This document shows positions 36,505-45,044 of a stretch of DNA of 64,000 nucleotides, piece after piece. Position 1 is the stretch's first letter. Each line of letters opens with the position of its first letter. Below the pieces are notes generated by a model. It was not told the origin of the DNA. It worked only from the letters and a program-made list of their open reading frames with translations, and did no database searches. The DNA lies in NCBI RefSeq assembly GCF_014385195.1, contig NZ_JACRTG010000018.1:1-64000 (forward strand). The letters are read 5' to 3'. Source of the stretch: Paratissierella segnis. Lineage in GTDB: Bacteria > Bacillota > Clostridia > Tissierellales > Tissierellaceae. The position numbers and the translations under genes were made by a program.

Positions 36505-37503
36505 GTGAGTTATTGTGAAAAACATTCAAATTCAGTAGTAGTACCACCAACTTGTGCTTCTAATAATTATTATCCTTGGTCATGTGGCTGCTCTCCATGG
36601 AGACCACCTAGCCAATGTAATCCTCAATGGTGTTGCCCATGGGCATGTCCTGGCCCCCAAGGACCAAGAGGACCTCAGGGACCGATAGGTCCGCAAGGAC
36701 CACAAGGATTTCTAGGACCGGAAGGCCCACGAGGTCCGCGAGGATTTACAGGACCGATAGGTCCGCAAGGTCCTCAAGGAATTCCAGGGGAGACTGGCGC
36801 ACAGGGACCAGCAGGTCCGGCAGGAGCACAAGGTCCAGCAGGTCCGGCGGGTCCGGAAGGCCCGGCAGGAGCAATAGGTCCACAAGGTCCGGAAGGTGCA
36901 GCGGGTCCGGCAGGAGCACAGGGACCAGCAGGTCCGGCGGGTCCGGAAGGCCCGGCAGGAGCAATAGGTCCTCAAGGACCAGAAGGTGCAGCAGGTCCAG
37001 CAGGCGCACAAGGTCCAGCAGGTCCGGCAGGTCTACAAGGACCGGCAGGAGCAATAGGTCCCCAAGGTCCAGAAGGTCCACAAGGGCCTCCAGGAACCAC
37101 AGTTACTGATAATTCAATGTTTGCGGCAAATACAACCGGAGGAACTATATCAGTAGTTTTAGGTGGAACTTTGGTACCACTAGCAGATAGTCAGATACTG
37201 GATGGATTTACAGCAAATGCTGATGATACGGTGTTTACTGTACCGGAGACAGGAACTTATTATATTAGCTACGCTATAAATCTAACAGCCGGTGCACTAT
37301 TACAATCAATGATATTAATCAATGGAGCTGCTAATGCTGCGTCTACAAGAAGTCCTCTATTATCTCTATCCAGCTATAGTGCTGAAATTATTGTGAATCT
37401 AACAGCAGGAGACACTATTTCATTACAATTAGCAGGGATATTAGGATTAGTAATACTTGAAGGCGGAGTTGGGGCATCTTTGAGCATTATAAGATTGGTT
37501 TAA
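36505..37503 (+). CDS. Collagen-like (Gly-X-Y) surface/exosporium protein, BclA type
   Basis: This is a three-part protein of 332 residues. Residues 1-49 are cysteine- and tryptophan-rich, with eight Cys among the first 48. Residues 50-199 are 50 uninterrupted Gly-X-Y triplets, mostly GPA, GPQ, GPE and GAI. Residues 200-332 form a hydrophobic beta-rich C-terminal domain of the BclA C1q-like kind (TGTYYISYAINLTAG, VNLTAGDTISLQLAG). No signal peptide is seen, as expected for a protein assembled onto the spore from the mother cell. GTG start behind GAAAGGAG. The triplet region is much richer in GC than its surroundings and contains 90-nt tandem repeats. Confidence 0.88.
   Translation: MSYCEKHSNSVVVPPTCASNNYYPWSCGCSPWRPPSQCNPQWCCPWACPGPQGPRGPQGPIGPQGPQGFLGPEGPRGPRGFTGPIGPQGPQGIPGETGAQGPAGPAGAQGPAGPAGPEGPAGAIGPQGPEGAAGPAGAQGPAGPAGPEGPAGAIGPQGPEGAAGPAGAQGPAGPAGLQGPAGAIGPQGPEGPQGPPGTTVTDNSMFAANTTGGTISVVLGGTLVPLADSQILDGFTANADDTVFTVPETGTYYISYAINLTAGALLQSMILINGAANAASTRSPLLSLSSYSAEIIVNLTAGDTISLQLAGILGLVILEGGVGASLSIIRLV
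36832..37101 (+). repeat. 90-nt tandem repeats in the collagen-like region
   Basis: Three successive 30-residue units (10 triplets each, starting at 36832, 36922 and 37012) share GPAGPA..GPAGAIGPQGPEG. The first two are the same in protein sequence and nearly the same in DNA; the third diverges at its end. Such repeats expand and shrink by slippage or recombination. Confidence 0.85.
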
Positions 37504-37559
37504 TAGGCAACATTGGTCGTAGCAGCATAATTGTTAATTAAAGGTTAATATAATAAATT

Positions 37560-37590
37560 ACCCCAAATGCTTTTTAGCTTTGGGGTTTTA
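37560..37590 (+). terminator. Terminator of the collagen-like gene
   Basis: ACCCCAAA / TTTGGGGT stem with a GC-poor loop and a trailing T-tract. Confidence 0.75.
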
Positions 37591-37750
37591 TATATAATAT
37601 AAAATATCCATTTATAGGTATAAGAATATATGATATGATACTAATTAGATATTGAGGAAGACAGGGTCTTCTGACTCTATAAAATGCGATATATCCCATA
37701 TCGTTATTATGTATTATAATTATAAATATAAATACAAAGGGGAGGGTAAA

Positions 37751-38266
37751 ATGAAGGCTTTATTGGTAATAGATATGCTAAAGGATTTTATTGATGAAAA
37801 TGGAGCGTTGACAACAGGAGAACCCGGAAGAGAGATTATAGATTTTATAAAAAAACGGATTGATGAATTTAGAAAACAAAATTATCCAATTATATTCATT
37901 TGTGATAATCATGAAATAAATGATAAAGAGTTTGAAATGTTTCCTCCTCACTGCATAAAAAATACAGAAGGATCAAAGATAATAGATGATCTAGAGGTAA
38001 AGGATACAGATAAAATAATCACTAAAAGGCGATATAGCGCGTTTTATGGAACGGATTTAGACTTAACTCTAAGAGAAAACAATGTAGACGAACTATATCT
38101 GGTAGGCGTTTGTACAAATATTTGCGTTCTATATACTGCTGCTGACGCAAGGAATATTTCATATAGAGTCAATATTTACAAAGATGGGGTAGCATCATTT
38201 GATGAAGGTGCTCATATATTCGCACTAAAGGAATTGGAAAGAACATTAGGTTGTAAGATAATCTAA
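37751..38266 (+). CDS. Isochorismatase-family cysteine hydrolase (nicotinamidase-like)
   Basis: This cytoplasmic hydrolase has 171 residues. The triad is visible: Asp in LLVIDMLKDF (D8), Lys in IITKRRYSAF and Cys in LVGVCTNICVLYTAADA. The frame is open further upstream to 37652, but AAAGGGGAGGG precedes the ATG at 37751 and the conserved core starts there. It may deamidate nicotinamide or a related amide; the subgroup is not certain. Confidence 0.87.
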   Translation: MKALLVIDMLKDFIDENGALTTGEPGREIIDFIKKRIDEFRKQNYPIIFICDNHEINDKEFEMFPPHCIKNTEGSKIIDDLEVKDTDKIITKRRYSAFYGTDLDLTLRENNVDELYLVGVCTNICVLYTAADARNISYRVNIYKDGVASFDEGAHIFALKELERTLGCKII

Positions 38267-38345
38267 GTATGTAGGAAAGGAATATATCTATGACGCATTA
38301 GGAAAATGTGATGTAGAATTTGATGGAGGAAATAAAGGTGAAAAG

Positions 38346-38525
38346 ATGAACAACAAAGAGCAAGAAAAAATATGCCCTTTATGCGGGGAAAATAACAACT
38401 GTCAACATGGAAAGGAATGCTGGTGCACTACAATTAAGATACCTAAACATGTATTAGACTTAATTCCGGAAGATAAAAAAGGTAAAGCTTGTATATGTAA
38501 GAGTTGTATCGAAAAATATAGTTAG
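38346..38525 (+). CDS. Small cysteine-rich CWC-family protein
   Basis: This 59-residue protein shows the pattern CPLCGENNNCQ-x4-CWC-x21-CICKSCI. The paired CxxC, CWC and CxCxxC clusters match the cysteine-rich CWC family and suggest a zinc-binding or metal-binding fold. The ATG follows AAGGTGAAAAG, a weak ribosome binding site. The frame stays open back into the end of the cysteine hydrolase gene, but offers no better start. Function unknown; members often follow small hydrolase or acetyltransferase genes. Confidence 0.75.
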   Translation: MNNKEQEKICPLCGENNNCQHGKECWCTTIKIPKHVLDLIPEDKKGKACICKSCIEKYS

Positions 38526-38617
38526 GCATTGTAATTTTACTAATAATCTGGTTGAATAAGAAAAAATTAATCTGAAGTATTGGAAGATACAGCTTGATTA
38601 AAGAGGGGGTATGTCCA

Positions 38618-39157
38618 ATGTTTAAATATATAATAGATAATGATGTAGAATTACAATTACTTGATTTGTATCATGCAGATGAAATATTTAAGTCCATAGA
38701 TTCAAGCAGAGATCATTTAAGAGAATATTTACCATGGGTTGATAGTACAATTTCTATCAGTGATACTAGAGAGTTTATACAGGGTAGTAAAAAACAATAT
38801 GCTGCAAATAATGGGTTTGATACAGGTATATGGTATAAAGGAGAATTTGCAGGTATTATAGGTTTTCACAGTATAAATCGCAATATTAAATCTATAAGCA
38901 TTGGATATTGGCTTAATGAAGGATTTGTAGGCAAAGGTATTATGACAAGAGCATGCAGTGTACTAACAGATTATGCCTTTAATATATTGAATTTTAATCG
39001 AGTAGAGATTCAATGTGCTATTGATAATTTAAAGAGCAGAGCTATTCCTGAAAGACTTGGATTTGTTCAAGAAGGGGTAATCAGGGATGGAGAATTATTA
39101 AATGGTAATTATGTGGATTGCGTGATTTATGGCATGTTGAAAAGAGAATGGGTTTAA
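38618..39157 (+). CDS. GNAT N-acetyltransferase, RimJ/RimL type
   Basis: This acetyltransferase (179 residues) carries the acetyl-CoA site SIGYWLNEGFVGKGIMTRA and the RimL-like RVEIQCAIDNLKSRAIPERLGFVQEG. The ATG at 38618 is preferred because AGAGGGGG is 8 nt upstream; the open frame begins earlier at 38594. Family members acetylate ribosomal proteins or antibiotics such as aminoglycosides, but no substrate can be named. It is followed 23 nt later by a second GNAT gene. Confidence 0.85.
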   Translation: MFKYIIDNDVELQLLDLYHADEIFKSIDSSRDHLREYLPWVDSTISISDTREFIQGSKKQYAANNGFDTGIWYKGEFAGIIGFHSINRNIKSISIGYWLNEGFVGKGIMTRACSVLTDYAFNILNFNRVEIQCAIDNLKSRAIPERLGFVQEGVIRDGELLNGNYVDCVIYGMLKREWV

Positions 39158-39180
39158 TGAAATATCAGGGGTGAGATAAA

Positions 39181-39714
39181 ATGAAACAGTTTAGTTTAAA
39201 AGATGGACAGAGATTAACTATAAGAACAGCAAAACATGAAGATGCCTCAAATCTAATAAACTATGTAAAGAAAATAGGTGGGGAATCAGATTATCTTACA
39301 TTTGGAGAAAATGAATTTGAAATTACGGTAGAAAAAGAAGAAGAGTTGCTTGAAAGCTTTTTAATTTCTGATAATAAATTATATATTATAGCAGAAATTG
39401 ATGGGAAGATAGTTGGAAGTTTAAACTTTAGTGGAGGTTCCAGACAGAGAACAAAACATACAGGAGAATTTGGAGTAAGTGTTGAAAAGAAATATTGGGG
39501 ATTAGGAATTGGGAGAGAACTTATCAATTACTTAATTGACTGGGCAGAAGAGGGAGACGTAATAAAGAAAATAAATTTAAGAGTTAGAGAAGATAATAAA
39601 AGAGCAATAGGATTATATGAAAAGTTGGGCTTTAAAAAAGAAGGAGTTATATCTAGAGGTTTTTTTGTTAACGATGAGTATTATAGCTTCATTTGTATGG
39701 GATTAGAACTATAA
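39181..39714 (+). CDS. GNAT N-acetyltransferase
   Basis: This second acetyltransferase (177 residues) has EFGVSVEKKYWGLGIGRELINYLIDWA as its acetyl-CoA-binding region and ends with KINLRVREDNKRAIGLYEKLGFKKEG. It differs from the upstream GNAT in sequence and is not a duplicate. Likely co-transcribed with it. Substrate unknown. Confidence 0.86.
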   Translation: MKQFSLKDGQRLTIRTAKHEDASNLINYVKKIGGESDYLTFGENEFEITVEKEEELLESFLISDNKLYIIAEIDGKIVGSLNFSGGSRQRTKHTGEFGVSVEKKYWGLGIGRELINYLIDWAEEGDVIKKINLRVREDNKRAIGLYEKLGFKKEGVISRGFFVNDEYYSFICMGLEL

Positions 39715-40249
39715 AAGTGGACACACGAGAATAGGATAAAGTATCCTTATAATAAAGGGACAAAAGATGCATATGCCAATTCACAGGAACTTAAAACAAT
39801 TTCTGAATGTGAAAATATCCTTTACCCATATTTAAATAAATTTGTAGCTATGCTAAAAAATAAGGAAAATATGTTATTAAAATAAGAGAATTCCGCTTAA
39901 TTTGTAAACAGGTGCGAAATGTGATAACTATAATAAAATCAATGAAGCAATTGAAGATATTTTAATTTTTATATACTATGAAAAGTTAACAGCGGTGAGG
40001 CAGACTTTACAATATTTGGAGTTATATTGCGGTGTAAAAAAATAATCGATAGGATTAAAGGGCTAGCACTTTTAATATATCTTCTGAAGTTCAAAGAGAA
40101 TGCGCTTAATTATAGCAAAAGACTTTAAAAATTTTGTTAGGCTGATTGAGAAATAATAAATCTGTCATTTTTTGTAGCTACAAGCACCATAAGGTGATGC
40201 GGGTAGACAAACTATAAAGCGTAAAATTTAATACTGGAGGTTATTATAA
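39715..40249 (+). other. Intergenic stretch with remnants, no intact gene
   Basis: A frame open from about 39718 to 39884 (55 codons, containing KYPYNKGTKDAYANSQEL) lacks a ribosome binding site and looks like a gene tail. Further on are only stops. Near the right end are the perfect palindrome TTGTAGCTACAA (40172-40183) and a CACC-ATAA-GGTG hairpin (40185-40196). The region marks the left edge of the accessory island. I see no RNA gene that I recognise. Confidence 0.4.
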
Positions 40250-41182
40250 ATGAATTTAGATAATAATGAAATATTTGGATCAAAGAATGCGGTGGTAATT
40301 TCTTATCTCGCCAAATTATTGCTTTCGCTAGAAGTTGGTGATAAATTAGAAACTGTTGAGGAAATTTCAAAAAAACTAAATGTTGGTAGAGGCACCATAC
40401 AAACGGCAATGACGAGATTAAAGAATAATAACGTTATAAAGACAGTAAGTCGTGGATATCAAGGTACTTTTATTACTTATATTAATTTTAATAAATTGTT
40501 ATCCTTGGCTGGGGTACATAGTATAGTAGGAGTTATGCCTTTACCATATTCGAAACGTTACGAAGGTTTGGCAAGTGGTATTTATTATACATTAATGAAA
40601 TTAGAGAATGTTCGCATAAATTTAGCATTTATGCAAGGTTCTTTTAATCGATTAAATGCTTTACTTGATGGGCGTTATGATCTTATGGTGGCATCAAAAC
40701 AGACAGCTATAAAATATATCAATGAGAATTATCCAATATCTATTGCTGCAACTCTAGGTGAAGAATCCTATATAAGTAACCATATTCTAATTGTAAATGA
40801 TAAGTTTGATGGAAATACAAACGAGATGAAGCTCGGGGTTGATTTATCTTCAGATGATCAAGTTTTTATGACCATGAATTATTTTGAAAATCAAAATGTC
40901 CAAATAATACCTTGTAAAAGCAGTAATGTTGTTGAAGCGATTCTCAAAGGAGAAATTGATGGTGCTATTGGTAGCTCAGGAAACATTAATGTTGATTTTC
41001 CTAATTTAAAAACTATTAATTTAACAAATCCATCAGAAACATCAGATAATACAAGAGCAACTATAGTTATAAAAAAGGATAATGAAGTTATGAAAACAAT
41101 TTTACAGAAGTATTTAAATATAGATAAAATACAAACTATTCAAAAAGAAGTAATCTTAGGAAATAGAAAACCTGTATATTAA
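40250..41182 (+). CDS. YhfZ-family transcriptional regulator
   Basis: This regulator of 310 residues has an N-terminal winged HTH (TVEEISKKLNVGRGTIQTAMTRLKNNN, about 41-67) and a long C-terminal periplasmic-binding-protein-like domain (about 90-305; LDGRYDLMVASKQTA, AILKGEIDGAIGSS) as in YhfZ of the E. coli yhf cluster. It is preceded by TGGAGG. It is now separated from the mannose-type PTS operon by an IS21 element, and before that insertion would have lain directly upstream. It is the best candidate to bind the shared operator at 44030 and 50760, though that is inference. Confidence 0.8.
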   Translation: MNLDNNEIFGSKNAVVISYLAKLLLSLEVGDKLETVEEISKKLNVGRGTIQTAMTRLKNNNVIKTVSRGYQGTFITYINFNKLLSLAGVHSIVGVMPLPYSKRYEGLASGIYYTLMKLENVRINLAFMQGSFNRLNALLDGRYDLMVASKQTAIKYINENYPISIAATLGEESYISNHILIVNDKFDGNTNEMKLGVDLSSDDQVFMTMNYFENQNVQIIPCKSSNVVEAILKGEIDGAIGSSGNINVDFPNLKTINLTNPSETSDNTRATIVIKKDNEVMKTILQKYLNIDKIQTIQKEVILGNRKPVY

Positions 41183-41325
41183 ATCTTATTATAATTCTTT
41201 AAATAAACTTGTGGTAGTACAAATGTTTATGTTAATCTAAAAGTAGGCCACCATAATAATTGAAAACTAGGCCACCTTAAAATATAATACCCCTTAAAGA
41301 TGTTTTCAAAAGGGGGAATTGGAGG

Positions 41326-42912
41326 GTGATACATTTGGATCAAAAAGCTGAAATATTAATGAGATATTTCAGAGAAAACAAATCACAAAGGGAAATTAGT
41401 AGAGAGCTAAAAATTTCAAGAGATACAATATCTAAATATATTAAAGAATTTGAATCTAAAAATGAACGTTTAACAGATTTGGAAAAAGATGAAGAAAGGA
41501 ATAGAAATGAGATATTGCTTCTTATCGAAGAAATGTCTTCAAAACCCAGATATGATACCAGTAGTAGGAATAAGACTAAATTAACAGATGATGTAATCAG
41601 TAAAATAAATGAATTGTTGGATTTAAATGAAAAGAATCGGTTACTAGGCAGATCCAAGCAATTAATGAAAAAAATTGATATACATGAGAAATTAGTAGAA
41701 CTAGGATTTGATATTAGCTACCCTACAGTTTGTAATTACATTAGGGAAAATCATGAGAAGAAAGAGGCTTTTATCAGGCAGGAATACAATCTAGGAGAAA
41801 CATTAGAGTTTGATTGGGGTGAAGCTAAATTAACAATAGGTGGAAAACCTACAACACTGCAAATGGGTCTTTTAACAACAGCCCAAGGTTCACATCATTA
41901 TGCAAGGCTCTATCAAAATCAAAAGATGGAAAACTTTTTAGATATTCATGTGCAAGCCTTCAAAAGCATTGGTGGAATCCACAGGGAACTAGTTTATGAT
42001 AACTTAAAACAAGCAGTAAGGAAATTTGTAGGCAGAAATGAAAAGGAGGCAACGGAAGATTTAATCAAAATGTCATTGTATTATGGCTTTAGATATAGGT
42101 TTTGCAACATAGCTAGTGGCAATGAAAAAGGACATGTAGAAAGAGGGATTGAATTTGTCAGAAGAAAGGCATTTTCTAGTAAAACTGACTTTGATACAGT
42201 AGAAGAAGCAAATGCTCATCTGCAGGATAAATTATTAGAACTTAATTCAAAGAAAAGAAATTGGCTACAAAATCAAAGTCCTCTAGATATACTAAAGCAA
42301 GAAATGCCTTATCTAATACCATTAAAACCATCATATGATACTTCTAGAAGAATCGAAGCCAGAGTTAATAAATATAGTGTAATAAACATAGATCAAAATA
42401 AATACTCAGTGCCAGACTATCTAGTAGGCAAATTTGTAAATGTGAAAATATATCCAGACACAATAGAAATATATTACAAGGACAGTAAAATAGCTGAACA
42501 TGACAGATCCTACTTAGTTCATAACTGGAGCATAGATATAAATCATTTTGTTAACACATTAAAAAAGAAGCCTGGAGCATTACATTCTAGTGTTGGTAGA
42601 CACCAGCTTAGCCCAGAGCTTCAAGAAACATATCAAGAATATTATACCAATAATCCAAAGGAATTCATAGAGCTTTTAGAATTAATCAAAGAAAAAGATT
42701 TAGAAAGTGTACTCAAAGCTATTGATGAATTAAAGAAAATAAAGAAAGAGCTAGTAACAACTGATAACATTAAAAACATAATTTTCAAACTCCCAAGAGA
42801 TGATGAATCTCCAGGAACTAAAGATATATCAATACAAAATGCATCATTGAAGCAAATTGCAACACTAAATGAGCTGTTTAACTTAAAATCCGCAGGGGGG
42901 TATGAAAATTGA
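41326..42912 (+). CDS. istA: IS21-family transposase IstA
   Basis: This DDE transposase of 528 residues has an N-terminal HTH (KSQREISRELKISRDTISKYIKEF). Its catalytic core carries aspartates in LEFDWGEAKL and LVYDNLKQAV and a glutamate in NEKGHVERGIEFVRR. A C-terminal beta domain (INIDQNKYSVPDYLVGK) follows. TTG start behind GGAGGGTG. Its end overlaps the start of istB by 4 nt. Confidence 0.93.
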   Translation: MIHLDQKAEILMRYFRENKSQREISRELKISRDTISKYIKEFESKNERLTDLEKDEERNRNEILLLIEEMSSKPRYDTSSRNKTKLTDDVISKINELLDLNEKNRLLGRSKQLMKKIDIHEKLVELGFDISYPTVCNYIRENHEKKEAFIRQEYNLGETLEFDWGEAKLTIGGKPTTLQMGLLTTAQGSHHYARLYQNQKMENFLDIHVQAFKSIGGIHRELVYDNLKQAVRKFVGRNEKEATEDLIKMSLYYGFRYRFCNIASGNEKGHVERGIEFVRRKAFSSKTDFDTVEEANAHLQDKLLELNSKKRNWLQNQSPLDILKQEMPYLIPLKPSYDTSRRIEARVNKYSVINIDQNKYSVPDYLVGKFVNVKIYPDTIEIYYKDSKIAEHDRSYLVHNWSIDINHFVNTLKKKPGALHSSVGRHQLSPELQETYQEYYTNNPKEFIELLELIKEKDLESVLKAIDELKKIKKELVTTDNIKNIIFKLPRDDESPGTKDISIQNASLKQIATLNELFNLKSAGGYEN

Positions 42913-43667
42913 ATGAGATGACATTGGAGATTAAAAAACATGTATCAGAACTAAAGATACCTGGAATAAATCAAGGTTTAAAGATGAATATTGAAGAAGC
43001 ATATAAATTTGATAAGTCCTATGAAGAATTTTTAAGGGATATATTAATAGAAGCCTACGATACAAGAAAGGAAAATGGTAGAATAAGCAGAATCAGAAAC
43101 GCCAAATTTCCATATAAAAAGTATATTGATGAGTTAAAGGTTGATTACCTTCCAGAAGACTGTAGAAAGAGGCTTAAAGAACTTAAAACCTTAAACTTTA
43201 TTGATGAAGGCAGAAACATAATTCTAGCAGGAAATCCTGGTACAGGTAAGACTCATTTATCAATAGGTCTTGGAATAGAAGCATGCAATAAAGGATATAA
43301 AGTATATTTTACAACAGTTGCATCCTTAATAAATGAGTTAAAGGAATCTAGGAGTGAGAAAAAATTATATACATTTGAAAAAAGATTTGAGAAGTATGAT
43401 TTGATAGTAGCGGATGAATTAGGATATATTTCTTTTGATAAGGAAGGGAGCGAATTATTGTTCACATTTCTCTCCCTCCGGGCAGAGAGAAAATCCACAA
43501 TAATTACTACAAACCTATCATTTGATAGATGGAATGAGATATTTAACGATGCGACATTAACAGCTGCATTAATAGATAGATTAACCCATAAATCTTATGT
43601 TATAAATATGAATGGTGATTCTTATAGGATAAAAGAAACTAAGGAATGGTTGGAAGAAACCAATTAG
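42909..43667 (+). CDS. istB: IS21-family helper ATPase IstB
   Basis: This ATPase of 252 residues assists IstA in target capture. Walker A is GNPGTGKTHLS and Walker B is LIVADELG, with a sensor motif STIITTNLSFDRWNEIF, as in the DnaC/IstB group. The frame starts with TTG at the end of istA (ATTGAATGAG); a downstream ATG at 42912 is an alternative start. Confidence 0.93.
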   Translation: MNEMTLEIKKHVSELKIPGINQGLKMNIEEAYKFDKSYEEFLRDILIEAYDTRKENGRISRIRNAKFPYKKYIDELKVDYLPEDCRKRLKELKTLNFIDEGRNIILAGNPGTGKTHLSIGLGIEACNKGYKVYFTTVASLINELKESRSEKKLYTFEKRFEKYDLIVADELGYISFDKEGSELLFTFLSLRAERKSTIITTNLSFDRWNEIFNDATLTAALIDRLTHKSYVINMNGDSYRIKETKEWLEETN

Positions 43668-43726
43668 TTTTTTTCCCTTAAGTGGCCTAGTTTTCGATTA
43701 TAATATGGCCTAATTTTCACTTGACA

Positions 43727-44018
43727 AATACAACAAATTAGTTAACTTTTCAAGAAACTTGCAAAAAGTAGACTCAAATGTCACGTAATCAAGAACTTTG
43801 ATTATACAACATTAATGTAATTCAGGGGTTTTTAAGTTAAGGACTAAATTTTCAATAGAATTAATTCTTGATAAGATTAAATAATTTTTTTAAATTGGAA
43901 AAAGAGTTGTTTTTTGTATATAGATATAACTATGGATTTATTAAATTGCCAGATATTTTTAAAATATGAATATGACAGTTTAATCAATTTTAAATGTAGT
44001 TTTATTTAAATAAAAATG
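43727..44018 (+). other. AT-rich stretch between the IS21 element and the Man-PTS promoter
   Basis: No open frame, repeat or terminator is evident in these roughly 290 bases. They probably belong to the original upstream region of the PTS operon, separated from the YhfZ-type gene by the insertion. Confidence 0.4.
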
Positions 44019-44050
44019 TTGACTTTATATACAATATACCGTATAATGTA
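44019..44050 (+). promoter_or_regulatory. Sigma-A promoter with palindromic operator, Man-PTS operon
   Basis: TTGACT (44019-44024) and TATAAT (44042-44047) are 17 nt apart. A 21-bp near-palindrome (44030-44050), with arms TACAATATAC and GTATAATGTA around a central C, fills the spacer and the -10. Nine of ten arm positions are complementary. A related element is present upstream of the amidohydrolase gene. Confidence 0.78.
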
Positions 44051-44107
44051 TTTACAAAGGGTTTTGTGAAATCTAATAAAATTATAGTTTTGGGGGGATA
44101 ACAAGAC

Positions 44108-44836
44108 ATGGTAATAAAAGTATTTAAGGATTATGATAATTTAAGTAGATTTGCAGCAAAGATTATTGCTGAACAGGTACATGCGAAACCTAATACAGTT
44201 TTTTGTCTTCCAGGAGGAAGCTCTCCCATAGGCATGTATAAAGAACTTGTAACTATGTATAAAAAAGGAGAGGTTGATTTTAAAGATATGATTGCATTTG
44301 ATATGGATGCTTATATTTCCTTAGGACCTAATCATAAAAATAGCTATGCATATTTTAATAATATTCATTTTTTGAATCATGTTAATGTGAAGGAAAGTAA
44401 TCGTTTTATGCCAAATGTATTTGCAGAAAATTTAGAAGAAGAAGCAATAAGATATAGTGAGAAAATTGAAGAATTTGGTGGACTTGATATTTCTGTTACA
44501 GGGGTTGGTGATAATGGACACATTTGTTTTAATGAACCGGGCTCTTATCTATTAGCTAAATATCATATTGCTAATTTACATGAGGAGACCATTAAGGCAA
44601 ATTCAAGATTCTTTAATGATATTTCAGAAGTACCAATTCAAGCATTTACACTAGGTTTAGAAGAAGTTATGAAATGTAAAACATTTTTAGTTATTGCAAG
44701 CGGGAAGAAAAAGGCTCCAATACTTGGGAAAATGTTTAAAAATGATCATATTTATTCAGAATATCCTGTTACATTTTTACGTATGCATCCTAACTGTATA
44801 TTTCTATTAGATGAAGATGCTGCAAGTGAAATATAG
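44108..44836 (+). CDS. NagB-like glucosamine-6-phosphate deaminase/isomerase, divergent
   Basis: This sugar-phosphate enzyme of 242 residues has the NagB fold: CLPGGSSPIGMYKEL near the N-terminus, FDMDAYISLG for the catalytic Asp region and GVGDNGHICFNEPGS for the active-site loop. In E. coli NagB the last motif reads GVGNDGH, so the Asp that partners His143 is replaced by Asn here. The MDEY motif is MDAY. His and the following Glu remain. The reaction may therefore differ from glucosamine-6-phosphate deamination. It is the first gene behind the operator-bearing promoter, preceded by TTGGGGGG. Confidence 0.8.
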   Translation: MVIKVFKDYDNLSRFAAKIIAEQVHAKPNTVFCLPGGSSPIGMYKELVTMYKKGEVDFKDMIAFDMDAYISLGPNHKNSYAYFNNIHFLNHVNVKESNRFMPNVFAENLEEEAIRYSEKIEEFGGLDISVTGVGDNGHICFNEPGSYLLAKYHIANLHEETIKANSRFFNDISEVPIQAFTLGLEEVMKCKTFLVIASGKKKAPILGKMFKNDHIYSEYPVTFLRMHPNCIFLLDEDAASEI

Positions 44837-45044
44837 AAAAAAGAATTAGTAATAAATATAAAAAAGGACTAATGAATATTAATTTATATTATAATTATGG
44901 TAAGATAAGAATACGTTTTATTTTAAACAATGTGATTTTTAATTTTGAAGATTAATCTAATCTATATAAATTTTAAAATGAGGGTTTATAACAAAACTCA
45001 TTAATTATTTTGACAATACCAATATAGAGAGGAGGGGAGGAATT

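Larger units (their letters stand above)
41230..43726 (+). mobile_element. IS21-family insertion sequence, complete
   Basis: The element of about 2.5 kb carries istA and istB. Both ends start with TG and have TAGGCCA 14 nt inside: 41230-41250 on the left, and 43706-43726 on the right in inverse orientation. Each end also has a second copy of the GAAAACTAGGCCAC block about 28 nt further in, the multiple terminal repeats expected of IS21. I cannot see a clear target-site duplication. Both genes are intact, so it may be mobile. Confidence 0.85.

Noticed and set aside
36712..37081. Long reverse-strand and alternate-frame open frames over the collagen-like gene
   Set aside because: They arise from the GC-rich GGN-CCN triplets, which keep all frames open; their products are low-complexity and have no ribosome binding site.
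36832..37101. Possible CRISPR array from regular repeats
   Set aside because: The repeats are head-to-tail without unique spacers and encode Gly-X-Y triplets in frame.
40141..40249. Riboswitch upstream of the YhfZ-type gene
   Set aside because: Small hairpins exist but no conserved core of a class known to me can be recognised.
41219..43729. ACAAAT at both flanks as the IS21 target duplication
   Set aside because: Using it makes the two ends unequal (20 versus 11 nt before TAGGCC), while the TG ends at 41230 and 43726 are symmetric; no duplication is then visible.
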